Assembly: GCA_903882335.1 (NCBI GenBank)
Contig: CAIRWP010000359.1
Location: forward strand, 1-5,841
Direction: 5' to 3'
Source of the DNA: an uncultured Opitutia bacterium
GTDB lineage: Bacteria > Verrucomicrobiota > Verrucomicrobiia > Opitutales > UBA953
DNA: 5,841 nt
Position numbers and translations under genes: made by a program. Under the pieces are notes generated by a model that had not been told where the DNA came from, did not search any database, and was given only the letters and a program-made list of their open reading frames with translations. The first letter of the stretch is position 1. Each line of letters starts with the position of its first letter. Below, piece by piece: positions 1 through 5,256 of this stretch.

Positions 1-80
1 CGCGCAGCGATGATGTGCCTGACCCCCTGTGGAGGCCGACCCCCGGCCGACCGAGGACGGTCAGCCCTACCTGAAACGCA
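1..80. repeat. Direct-repeat module, copy 1 (partner at 2217-2298)
   Basis: This module begins CGCGCAGCGATGATGTGCC, continues with TGACCCCC, then carries two GGCCGACC blocks 11 bp apart and ends in a GTAG-headed palindrome and TGAAACGCA. The same order recurs at 2217-2298. The first 27 bases are identical, a 2-nt length difference follows, and 45-80 is identical to 2263-2298 over 36 bases. The module runs into the window edge, so its true left end is unknown. Confidence 0.85.
45..72 (-). repeat. REP-like GTAG-headed palindrome, type II
   Basis: Read on the minus strand it starts AGGTAGGGCT, then has arms GACCG/CGGTC around a TCCT loop and closes with GGCC. A GTAG tetranucleotide at the 5' foot of a short imperfect palindrome is the hallmark of REP elements associated with RAYT transposases, and resembles the SMAG repeats of Stenotrophomonas. 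Near-identical copies lie at 2263-2290 and 5256-5283. The REP assignment rests on structure and copy number in this window only. Confidence 0.7.
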
Positions 81-103
81 GGAGGACACGAGGACAGGAG
101 GCG
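81..103. repeat. Short purine-rich degenerate tandem repeat (GGACACGAGG family)
   Basis: Degenerate repeats of AGGACACGAGG and AGGACAGG follow directly on the type II palindrome. The same succession, palindrome then GAAACGC or GAGACGC then GGACACGAGG units, is seen at 2299-2345 and 5291-5330. From 104 to 210 the spacer is pyrimidine-rich on the plus strand; I see neither a gene nor a convincing terminator for the minus-strand gene that ends at 211. Confidence 0.6.
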
Positions 104-210
104 TACCTGTCTGACTCTGCCTACTGACCCTGACCCTGTTGCATCTATTGCATCCCTGCCTCGCTCTTCCTCCAGGCCCCCGCCCAAGCCCCGGCCCTGG
201 CCCTTCGCTC

Positions 211-1875
211 CTACTTCCCCGGCAGCTTATCCACGTCGACCTGGGGCGGGTTCTTGCTCTCGGGGATCTGCAGCATCACGCCGCGCTTGCCCTTGGGCGC
301 GCCGTAGCCGCCGGTGCTGAGGACGACGCCGTTACCTTCCACGTAATGGTCGAAGTCGGACCGGCCGAGCTCGGCGGTGGCGCTGGACTTGGCTTCGCGC
401 AGCTGGAGCCACTTGCCCTCGGTGTTGCGGATCCAGACGTTGGAGTAGTGGCAGACGCGCTTCTGCTGGCCGGCGCTGCCGGACCAGTCCTCCACGAAGG
501 AGTAGAGGCCGTCGAGCTTGGCCTTGGTGTTCGGGCGGCGGAAGGAGGTCAGGAACTTCCATTGGCCGCCGTCGACGCGCACGTAGGTCGAGAAGATCGC
601 GCCCGTGCCGTCGGGCTTCACGCCCAGCAGGAAAGCGTACGTCTCGTTGTCCTTCCAGGGGTATTCCCAGTGGCTGTGGCCGCCGGAGCCCTCGTGGTCG
701 AACGCGTACGCCTTCACGTCGTCGCCCTTGGCCAGCATCCGCACGATCGAATTCTTCAGTTCCTCGGAGTCGGCGCCTTCCTTCTTCACGGCGTTCTTCA
801 CGTAGCCCGAATCCCAGAGCGAGTAGATGAACCAGCGGTCGTCGGGGTTCGTGCCGAGCGCGCGGCGCTGGAAGCCGAAGTAACCCTGGCCGAAGCCGAG
901 CACGCAGTTGTAGGTCGCGGCCGGGCCCGGGGCCGACTTCGCCTCGGCGTAGGCCCAGAGGGCGGTCTCGCCCTTCGGCACGGGGTAGCCGTAGTGCACC
1001 GACTGGGCGTTGCCGTTGGGGAGCGCCCAGAGGTTGGCGTTGGTGCCCTTGCGGAGCAGCAGGCCGTTCACGGTCAGCGGCGCCTCGCCATCGGCCTTGC
1101 TGGCCAGCGCGATCAGGTAGGTGCCGGCCTTCGGGAAGGAGAGGGTGAAGTCGGCGGAGTGCGCGAGCTTGCCGGTGCCGGTCAGGGCGAGGTCGGTCAC
1201 CGCGACGCGGGTACGCACGGCTTCCAGGTCGTCGGTCGCGGTGACCTGCAGCGCGCGCTTGGCGCCGGCCGCGAGGTTGAAACGCGCGGCGAACGTGACG
1301 TCGCCGGCCTGCTCGACCACGACGGGGACGAGCAGGAGGCCCGCGCCCTTGAAGGTGGCGGCGCCGACGTTGCCGCGGTCGCCGAGCGTGACTTCCTTGC
1401 CCTCGGCGTAGGCGGTCTTGAAGTGCGCGACGGGCGTGGCGACGGCCTCCTGGTCAAACTTGAAGCCGGTGACGACGACCGCGCCCTTGCGTTCGACGGC
1501 CTCGAGGTTGAGGAAGGTCGGAACGCCGGCCGTGACCTTGGCGCCGCCGAGCGCGACCCATTGGGCTTCGCCGTTGCCTTCGACCGAGCCGGTGAGGTCC
1601 TTGCCGGCGAGGCGGCCCTTGAAGCCGGTCTTCGCGCCCTTGGCCAGCTTGACCTGCACGGAGACCGCGACGTTGCCGTCGGCGGCGAAGGTGAAGCAGG
1701 CCATCAGGCCCTTGTCGCCGTTGAAGGTCGCCACGCGTTTGCCGCCGTCCTCGCTGAAGCGCGCGCCGAAACGCGTCGGGCCGGCGGACTCGAGGCCGAC
1801 CTCATTGGCGACGGCGGAGATCAGCAGGCAGGGTAGGGCGAGGGCGGTCGCGAGGAGGCGGAAGCAGGGGCGCAT
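211..1875 (-). CDS. Secreted DUF3472-domain protein
   Basis: The product has 554 residues. Residues 1-23 form a Sec signal peptide: basic start MRPCFR, hydrophobic core LLATALALPCLLI, likely cleavage after AVA before NE. The protein is therefore exported. Residues about 25-275 look like two consecutive beta-rich, Gly/Ala/Val-rich segments. Residues about 295-520 match the DUF3472 pattern: YNCVLGFGQGYFGFQRR, FIYSLWDSGY, a Gly-rich turn GGHSHWEYPWKDNETY, then SFRRPNTKAKLDGLYSF and NVWIRNTEGKWLQL. The family's biochemical role is not established; relatives are exported proteins, often in bacteria that live on polysaccharides, so a carbohydrate-related role is only a guess. The ATG at 1875 is chosen because a purine-rich site AGGGAG lies 8 nt upstream and the signal peptide starts there. 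The frame stays open to 2094, but that extension crosses repeat DNA. The gene stands alone between two repeat-filled spacers. Domain recognition is from memory of the motif pattern. Confidence 0.85.
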   Translation of the reverse strand: MRPCFRLLATALALPCLLISAVANEVGLESAGPTRFGARFSEDGGKRVATFNGDKGLMACFTFAADGNVAVSVQVKLAKGAKTGFKGRLAGKDLTGSVEGNGEAQWVALGGAKVTAGVPTFLNLEAVERKGAVVVTGFKFDQEAVATPVAHFKTAYAEGKEVTLGDRGNVGAATFKGAGLLLVPVVVEQAGDVTFAARFNLAAGAKRALQVTATDDLEAVRTRVAVTDLALTGTGKLAHSADFTLSFPKAGTYLIALASKADGEAPLTVNGLLLRKGTNANLWALPNGNAQSVHYGYPVPKGETALWAYAEAKSAPGPAATYNCVLGFGQGYFGFQRRALGTNPDDRWFIYSLWDSGYVKNAVKKEGADSEELKNSIVRMLAKGDDVKAYAFDHEGSGGHSHWEYPWKDNETYAFLLGVKPDGTGAIFSTYVRVDGGQWKFLTSFRRPNTKAKLDGLYSFVEDWSGSAGQQKRVCHYSNVWIRNTEGKWLQLREAKSSATAELGRSDFDHYVEGNGVVLSTGGYGAPKGKRGVMLQIPESKNPPQVDVDKLPGK

Positions 1876-1883
1876 CGGGATGG

Positions 1884-1889
1884 CTCCCT
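1884..1889 (-). promoter_or_regulatory. Ribosome binding site that sets the start of the DUF3472 gene
   Basis: On the minus strand AAGGGAG precedes the ATG at 1875, with 8 nt between the AGGGAG core and the start codon. It is the only clear Shine-Dalgarno-like site among the four genes here. It favours the start at 1875 over upstream in-frame ATGs such as the one at 2094. Confidence 0.6.
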
Positions 1890-1968
1890 TTCTGGACCGT
1901 CCCATCCCCCAATCCAACCCAAACATATGGCGTTTAACGGGCGTGAAGGAGGGAGTGAGGGATGCAGC

Positions 1969-2030
1969 GCTGGCCAGATTGAGTACAGAGTGCGGAGTAC
2001 AGAGTAGGAGTGCGGAGTACAGAGTGCTGC
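1969..2030. repeat. AGTACAGAGT tandem-like repeat, spacer B left
   Basis: GAGTACAGAGT occurs three times (near 1981, 1995 and 2015), separated by TGCG and AGGAGTGCG. The array is introduced by GCTGGCCAGATT. The first 23 bases recur with a single mismatch at 4992-5014, where another AGTACAGAGT array follows. It lies about 95 bp or more upstream of the DUF3472 start codon. Inverted versions of the last unit occur at 2447-2479. Confidence 0.75.
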
Positions 2031-2047
2031 GTCGAGTGCTGAATCGA
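2015..2047 (+). repeat. 33-bp inverted repeat, left arm
   Basis: The segment starts GAGTACAGAGTGCTG and ends GAGTGCTGAATCGA. It pairs with the reverse complement of 2447-2479 with three mismatches in 33 bases by my hand alignment. The two arms enclose about 400 bp that hold both 48-bp module copies and the GTAG-headed palindromes. Confidence 0.8.
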
Positions 2048-2099
2048 GCGTACCAGTAGCCTCTTCGACCTAACCGCCAACCGCCAACCCCCAACCGCT

Positions 2100-2116
2100 C
2101 GCGAGCTCCGCTCGCG
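2100..2116. repeat. TCC-loop hairpin, CGCGAGC stem
   Basis: Perfect 7-bp arms CGCGAGC/GCTCGCG flank the loop TCC (GGA on the other strand). There is no T tract on either side, so it does not look like an intrinsic terminator. Identical hairpins occur at 2405-2421 and 5209-5225. Confidence 0.85.
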
Positions 2117-2117
2117 C

Positions 2118-2147
2118 AGGTAGGGACCAGCGTCCCGCTGGTCCGCG
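2118..2147 (+). repeat. REP-like GTAG-headed palindrome, type I
   Basis: AGGTAGGG leads into perfect 9-bp arms GGACCAGCG/CGCTGGTCC around a TCC loop, followed by GCG. The GTAG foot plus palindrome matches REP architecture. An identical copy is at 5227-5256. In this spacer the partner in opposite orientation is 2263-2290, about 115 bp away; at 5227-5283 the two are immediately adjacent. Confidence 0.75.
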
Positions 2148-2164
2148 TCTACTCGCCTGCCTCT

Positions 2165-2200
2165 TCTGGTCAACTGGCCAACTGGCCAGCCGGTCAACTC
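2165..2200. repeat. CAACTGGCC short tandem units with a hairpin
   Basis: Units of the type GTCAACTGGCCAACTGGCCA repeat with about a 9-bp period. Within them 2174-2189 can form a 6-bp stem CTGGCC/GGCCAG with loop AACT. Related strings lie at 2497-2530, with GATCAACTGGTCAAC units, and at 4969-4984, where the same stem carries the loop GGCT. No function is apparent. Confidence 0.55.
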
Positions 2201-2216
2201 TCCGGTGGCTTCATCT

Positions 2217-2298
2217 CGCGCAGCGATGATGTGCCTGACCCCCTTGTTGATGGCCGACCCTCGGCCGACCGAGGACGGTCAGCCCTACCTGAAACGCA
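2217..2298. repeat. Direct-repeat module, copy 2 (partner at 1-80)
   Basis: It carries the same CGCGCAGCGATGATGTGCC head, double GGCCGACC block and terminal GTAG palindrome as positions 1-80. Between the head and the palindrome, 2252-2266 can itself fold as GGCCGA/TCGGCC around CCC. The two copies lie on either side of the DUF3472 gene, in the same orientation. Confidence 0.85.
2263..2290 (-). repeat. REP-like GTAG-headed palindrome, type II
   Basis: On the minus strand AGGTAGGGCT precedes arms GACCG/CGGTC with loop TCCT. Its orientation is opposite to the type I palindrome at 2118-2147, so the two GTAG feet face outward as in a stretched BIME. Confidence 0.7.
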
Positions 2299-2345
2299 TA
2301 GAGGACAGGAGGACACGAGGATAGGAGGGCACGAGGACTCGAGGA
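2299..2345. repeat. Degenerate GGACACGAGG tandem repeat
   Basis: About five degenerate units occur in a row: GAGGACAGG, AGGACACGAGG, ATAGGAGG, GCACGAGG and ACTCGAGG. The array is the longest of the three in the window and sits between a full type II palindrome and a partial one. Confidence 0.6.
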
Positions 2346-2360
2346 CGGTCAGCCCTACCC
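2339..2360 (-). repeat. Partial type II REP-like element
   Basis: The GTAG foot and the proximal arm are intact (GGTAGGGCTGACCGTCCTCG on the minus strand), but the distal arm is replaced by tandem-repeat sequence, CGAGTCC instead of CGGTCGGCC. It appears to be a truncated or recombined copy fused to the preceding array. Confidence 0.6.
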
Positions 2361-2376
2361 GTAGCCGCATCGTCCC

Positions 2377-2424
2377 AACCGCCAACCGCCAACCCCCAAC
2401 CGCTCGCGAGCTCCGCTCGCGCAG
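2377..2424. repeat. 48-bp module, second exact copy, with TCC-loop hairpin
   Basis: This copy is identical over 48 bases to 2072-2119: CCAACCG-type units, then the CGCGAGC/GCTCGCG hairpin (2405-2421) and CAG. It is followed by TCCGTG rather than by a GTAG palindrome. Exact identity over 48 bp within 300 bp implies recent duplication or gene conversion. Confidence 0.9.
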
Positions 2425-2446
2425 TCCGTGTCTCCCTGTATCCCAA

Positions 2447-2479
2447 TCGACTCAGCACTCGACCCAGCACTCCGTACTC
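2447..2479 (-). repeat. 33-bp inverted repeat, right arm
   Basis: Its reverse complement begins GAGTACGGAGTGCTG and ends GAGTGCTGAGTCGA, matching 2015-2047 with three mismatches. From 2480 to 2535 only a pyrimidine-rich stretch and CAACTGGTCAACCGATCAAC units remain before the TonB-receptor stop codon. No hairpin followed by a T tract serves that gene as a terminator. Confidence 0.8.
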
Positions 2480-2535
2480 TTCTCCTGCCTCCCGCTCCGG
2501 CCAACTGATCAACTGGTCAACCGATCAACCATAGT

Positions 2536-4410
2536 TTAAAACCTCCTCGTATACCCGACATACACCGACCGGGGCTGGGCGCCGAAGCCGATGCCGGCGG
2601 GCGGCGCGTCCTCACCGAAGAGGTTCTCGACGCGCAACGACAGCTCGCCGCGCGCGTCCAGGGCGTAGCGGATCCAGAGGCGCGCATAGGCGGCGTCCGC
2701 CAGGTCCACGCGCTGGCCGAGGTTCCAGTCGTAATCGACGCGGTCGCGCAGCAGCGTCACCGCCCCGCCAAACGTCCAGTCGTCGCTGGGCGCGACCTCG
2801 GCGCCGGCGTTCAAGGTGAGGCGCGGGCGACGCAGCAGCGTCTGCCCCGTCGCGGCCACGCCTTGGTAATCCGGCGAGAGCACCTCGGTGTCGAGCAACG
2901 TGGCCGCGCCGAAGAGACGCAGGCCTTTGACCGGCCGGCCGGCTGCGCCCAGTTCGATCCCTTGCGTGCGCGCCTTCGCGATGTTGAAGGTCTTGTAGAA
3001 GTCGGCCGGGTCGTAATCAATCAGGTCGGTCAGCTCATTGCGGAAGACCGCGAGGGTCGCCGAGAATTCGCCCGGGATACGGCTCTCGTAGCGCAGGCCG
3101 ATCTCTCCGCCGGTGTTGGATTCCGGACGCAGCGCCCGGTTGCCGGAGGTGCCGTAGGCGAGGTCGTTGGCCGCGGGCGCACGGTAGGCCGAGGCGATCT
3201 TGGCTTCCGCCACGAGCTCCTTGCCGAGTCGCCGCGCGTAACTAAATTCCGCCGTCGTCTTACCCGCGAAATCGGTGTGCTCGTTGCGTCGCCACGCCGC
3301 GCGGAAGCGGTCGGCCGCGGACGCCCGCCAATCGGCCCGCGTCCAGACCCCGAGGGTCTCGTGCGTGTCGCTCCAGGCCGTGGAAAGCCCGTCCAACGCC
3401 AGCTGGTCGAAGTCCGTACGTTCGTAGGTCGCGCCGACGCCGACGGTCAGGCCCGGGCGCAGTTTCCAGTCCGCGAAGGCCGTGAGTTCGTCGCGATCGA
3501 GTAGGAAGCGCTGATGGTAGGCGAAGGGACCGAAGAAGTTGGTGCCATCGACCAGGCTCGTGACGGCGGAGCCGCCGCGCGACCAGAAGGCGACGGCCGT
3601 GACTTGGTCGTCCTGGTAGCGCAGGCCGGGCGAGAGCATCCAGCCGGAGTCCTTCTGCCAGTCGTTCGGGTCGCCCGCGGCCGGGGCAGTGGCGGATTGA
3701 CCGGGGAGGCCAGCCTTGGCGAGGTCCGCCGAGCCGATCAATTCCAGCACCAGGTGAGGGGAGAGTCGCCAGGCCGATTTGACCAGCGCGTTGGTGGCGT
3801 CGCGGGCGCCGTTGACTCGCCAGCCGTCGTCGTGGGTGCTGGTGAGCGCGACGGACGTGCCCGAACGAGCGGGGGTCTGGCCCTGGGCGTCGTTGGTCAG
3901 CCAAGCGAAGCCCGCGGTGGCCCGGCCGTACGAGCCGCCTTCGACCTGCCAGGAGCCTCCCGGGGTATCCGTCAGCGGGTCCGAGAGCCGGAGGTCGACC
4001 ACGCCGCCGAGCGCGTTGGCACCGTAGAGCGAGGAAGACGGACCGCGCAGGATCTCGACCGAGCGTAGTCCGAAGAGCCGGTAGCGGCCCATCTCGTAGG
4101 AACCCGAAAAACCTGGCGGGAGCCGCCGGCCGTCGAGCAGCAGGGCGCTTTGGGAGGAATTGGTGCCGCGGATGAACACCGAGGCCTGAGAGCCTTCGCC
4201 CGTCTGCTCCGTGGCATACAGGCCCGGGGTGGTCGCTAGGGCGCCAGCCAGGGTCGTCAGGCCGCTATCCGTCGCCTCGGCCACGATGACCCGGCTGACG
4301 GAGGGCGAGGCTTCCTCGAGCGGGGCAGGGTGGCGCGTCTCGACGACGACGGTTTCCGGCAGACGCGTAGGTGCCTGGGCGAGGACGAGGGCGGCGAGCA
4401 GCACGGGCAT
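2536..4410 (-). CDS. TonB-dependent outer-membrane receptor, BtuB-like
   Basis: The 624 residues are close to the length of E. coli BtuB. Residues 1-13 (MPVLLAALVLAQA) form a short signal peptide. ETVVVETR at 19-26 is a good TonB box candidate. The plug covers about 36-142, with SVFIRGTNSSQSALLLDGRRL (77-97) and EILRGPSSSLYGANALGG (119-136), both conserved plug signatures; the first resembles the BtuB plug. The remainder, about 155-624, is the beta-barrel and ends in YVGYTRRF with the terminal Phe expected of outer-membrane proteins. The protein would import a scarce ligand across the outer membrane using TonB-ExbBD energy. The ligand is not determined. Cobalamin or a metal chelate is possible, but I see no cobalamin riboswitch in the short upstream gap and no transport partners nearby. 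The start is forced: an in-frame TAG lies ten codons upstream with no other start between. No Shine-Dalgarno site is visible. Confidence 0.95.
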   Translation of the reverse strand: MPVLLAALVLAQAPTRLPETVVVETRHPAPLEEASPSVSRVIVAEATDSGLTTLAGALATTPGLYATEQTGEGSQASVFIRGTNSSQSALLLDGRRLPPGFSGSYEMGRYRLFGLRSVEILRGPSSSLYGANALGGVVDLRLSDPLTDTPGGSWQVEGGSYGRATAGFAWLTNDAQGQTPARSGTSVALTSTHDDGWRVNGARDATNALVKSAWRLSPHLVLELIGSADLAKAGLPGQSATAPAAGDPNDWQKDSGWMLSPGLRYQDDQVTAVAFWSRGGSAVTSLVDGTNFFGPFAYHQRFLLDRDELTAFADWKLRPGLTVGVGATYERTDFDQLALDGLSTAWSDTHETLGVWTRADWRASAADRFRAAWRRNEHTDFAGKTTAEFSYARRLGKELVAEAKIASAYRAPAANDLAYGTSGNRALRPESNTGGEIGLRYESRIPGEFSATLAVFRNELTDLIDYDPADFYKTFNIAKARTQGIELGAAGRPVKGLRLFGAATLLDTEVLSPDYQGVAATGQTLLRRPRLTLNAGAEVAPSDDWTFGGAVTLLRDRVDYDWNLGQRVDLADAAYARLWIRYALDARGELSLRVENLFGEDAPPAGIGFGAQPRSVYVGYTRRF

Positions 4411-4492
4411 GGGGGCGAATCTTTGACCGAACCCCCGCTAATCAAATGAAATCGGGCTGGCGAACGGACTTTCCTTCGTCATAGTGGTTTCG

Positions 4493-4951
4493 ATGGGCTC
4501 AGAAACCACCCGAGAACCCGACCACGGACCGGTCCGGCAGTTCTCCATCTTCGTCGAGAACAAGGTCGGACGTCTCAACGAGCTCGTCCAGTCCCTGGGC
4601 TCGGCCGACGTCCACATCATGGCGCTCTGCCTGGTGGACACCACCGACTCCACGATCATCCGCATCGTCGTCGACTACCCCGAGCGCGCCGAAGCCGTGC
4701 TCAATGAGCATAACTTCGCCCACGACGACGTCCCGGTCGTGGCGATTGAGCTCCAGTCTGAGGCCCAGCTCAAGGACGTCACCTCGATCCTCCTCAAGGC
4801 GGAGATCAACATCCATTACGTCTACCCGTTCCTCTTCCGTCCGAACGGCCGCTACGGCCTCGTCGTCCGCACCGAAGCGCAGGAACTCGCCGCCTCCGTC
4901 CTCGCGACCCACGGCATCACCGTGATCGGCCGCGGCGATATCGCGAGGTAA
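4493..4951 (+). CDS. Tandem ACT-domain protein
   Basis: The product has 152 residues from the ATG at 4493; an in-frame GTG at 4484 would give 155. I prefer the ATG by codon type; neither start has a Shine-Dalgarno site, and an in-frame TAA at 4439 limits the frame. From the ATG, residues about 15-75 form a first ACT domain with FSIFVENKVGRLNELVQSL and the strand VHIMALCLVD. Residues about 83-148 form a second, with VVAIELQSEAQLKDVTSILLKAEINIHYVYPFL. ACT domains bind amino acids and regulate metabolic enzymes; stand-alone two-ACT proteins of this type (VENKPGRL pattern) are common and mostly uncharacterised. The second domain lacks the Gly of the usual G-x-L ligand loop, so it may be structural. 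It is cytoplasmic, with no signal peptide. It is divergent from the TonB receptor across about 80 bp and is followed by repeat DNA. Confidence 0.9.
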   Translation: MGSETTREPDHGPVRQFSIFVENKVGRLNELVQSLGSADVHIMALCLVDTTDSTIIRIVVDYPERAEAVLNEHNFAHDDVPVVAIELQSEAQLKDVTSILLKAEINIHYVYPFLFRPNGRYGLVVRTEAQELAASVLATHGITVIGRGDIAR

Positions 4952-4968
4952 GGTAGCCCGATACAGAG

Positions 4969-4984
4969 CTGGCCGGCTGGCCAG
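4969..4984. repeat. CTGGCC/GGCCAG hairpin behind the ACT gene
   Basis: A 6-bp perfect stem with loop GGCT lies 18 bp after the ACT stop codon. It could slow transcription, but no T tract follows. The same stem occurs at 2174-2189 with a different loop, so it is more likely a repeat module than a dedicated terminator. Confidence 0.5.
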
Positions 4985-4991
4985 TGGACAA

Positions 4992-5050
4992 GCTGGCAAG
5001 ATTGAGTACAGAGTACAGAGTTCGGAGTACTGATAGCAGAGTACAGAGTG
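4992..5050. repeat. AGTACAGAGT tandem-like repeat, spacer C
   Basis: GAGTACAGAGTACAGAGT is followed by TCGGAGTAC and CAGAGTACAGAGTGCTGATG. The first 23 bases match 1969-1991 with one mismatch, and as in that spacer the array ends in GAGTGCTGA. From 5051 to about 5118 the sequence is unique, with no gene or recognisable site. Confidence 0.75.
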
Positions 5051-5122
5051 CTGATGGCCAGGGGAGTTGGATATTTAGTGGGTGTGCTTAACCTTCTGTC
5101 CGCTGCCTCCCTCTGGACTCCT

Positions 5123-5139
5123 CGAAGGCTCCGCCTTCG
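5123..5139. repeat. TCC-loop hairpin, CGAAGGC stem
   Basis: Perfect 7-bp arms CGAAGGC/GCCTTCG surround the loop TCC. The flanks CT before and CAG shortly after, and the GC-TCC-GC core, match the CGCGAGC-stem hairpins at 2100, 2405 and 5209. The three outer base pairs are replaced on both sides so that pairing is kept. Confidence 0.75.
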
Positions 5140-5140
5140 T

Positions 5141-5163
5141 CAGCACCGCGTGCTGCCCTAGCC
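5141..5163 (-). repeat. Diverged REP-like palindrome (CAGCAC stem)
   Basis: On the minus strand GGCTAGGG leads into 6-bp arms CAGCAC/GTGCTG around the loop GCG. The architecture equals the type I and II elements, with TAGGG directly before the stem, but the foot reads CTAG instead of GTAG and the stem is unrelated in sequence. It occurs once in the window. Confidence 0.5.
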
Positions 5164-5168
5164 ATTGC

Positions 5169-5256
5169 CCTCTTCGACCTAACCGCCAACCGCTAACCCC
5201 CAACCACTCGCGAGCTCCGCTCGCGTAGGTAGGGACCAGCGTCCCGCTGGTCCGCG
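5169..5256. repeat. Composite 88-bp repeat module (partner at 2060-2147)
   Basis: It has the same order as 2060-2147: CCTCTTCGACCT, CCAACCG-type units, the CGCGAGC hairpin at 5209-5225, then the type I GTAG palindrome. I count substitutions at 5194, 5206 and 5226, all outside the palindrome arms. Confidence 0.85.

Larger units (their letters stand above)
2060..2147. repeat. Composite 88-bp repeat module (partner at 5169-5256)
   Basis: The order is CCTCTTCGACCT, a run of CCAACCG-type units, a TCC-loop hairpin, then a GTAG-headed palindrome and GCG. The same 88 bases recur at 5169-5256 with only about three substitutions. Positions 2072-2119 also recur without mismatch at 2377-2424, but there the GTAG palindrome is missing. 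The 48-bp part can therefore exist without the REP part. Confidence 0.85.

Noticed and set aside
139..1836. A 565-codon plus-strand open frame opposite the DUF3472 gene
   Set aside because: Its translation is low-complexity (Ala, Val, Gly, Arg, Glu), has no domain motifs and mirrors the codon bias of the real minus-strand gene; it is a GC-rich shadow.
1981..2050. CRISPR array suggested by repeated GAGTACAGAGT
   Set aside because: Repeat length, spacing and sequence are irregular, spacers are only a few bases, and no cas genes are present.
1876..2094. A 73-codon N-terminal extension of the DUF3472 gene from an ATG at 2094
   Set aside because: It would put non-conserved sequence ahead of a clear signal peptide, runs through repeat DNA, and lacks the ribosome binding site present at 1875.
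2100..2144. Intrinsic transcription terminators from the strong GC hairpins in the spacers
   Set aside because: No hairpin is followed by a T tract on either strand, and the same hairpins recur at varied positions relative to genes, as expected of repeats.
1934..2539. Several small open frames of 63-102 codons on both strands in the spacer between the DUF3472 gene and the receptor
   Set aside because: They are made of the repeat modules themselves, overlap each other on both strands and show no protein-like composition.
2863..3504. A 213-codon plus-strand open frame inside the TonB receptor gene, and similar ones at 3260-3904 and 3514-4068
   Set aside because: All are antisense or alternate-frame shadows of an intact receptor gene with complete plug and barrel signatures.
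4411..4483. Cobalamin riboswitch ahead of the BtuB-like receptor
   Set aside because: The gap is far shorter than such a riboswitch and I see no B12-box-like element; only a GGGGG/CCCCC pairing around the leader is possible.
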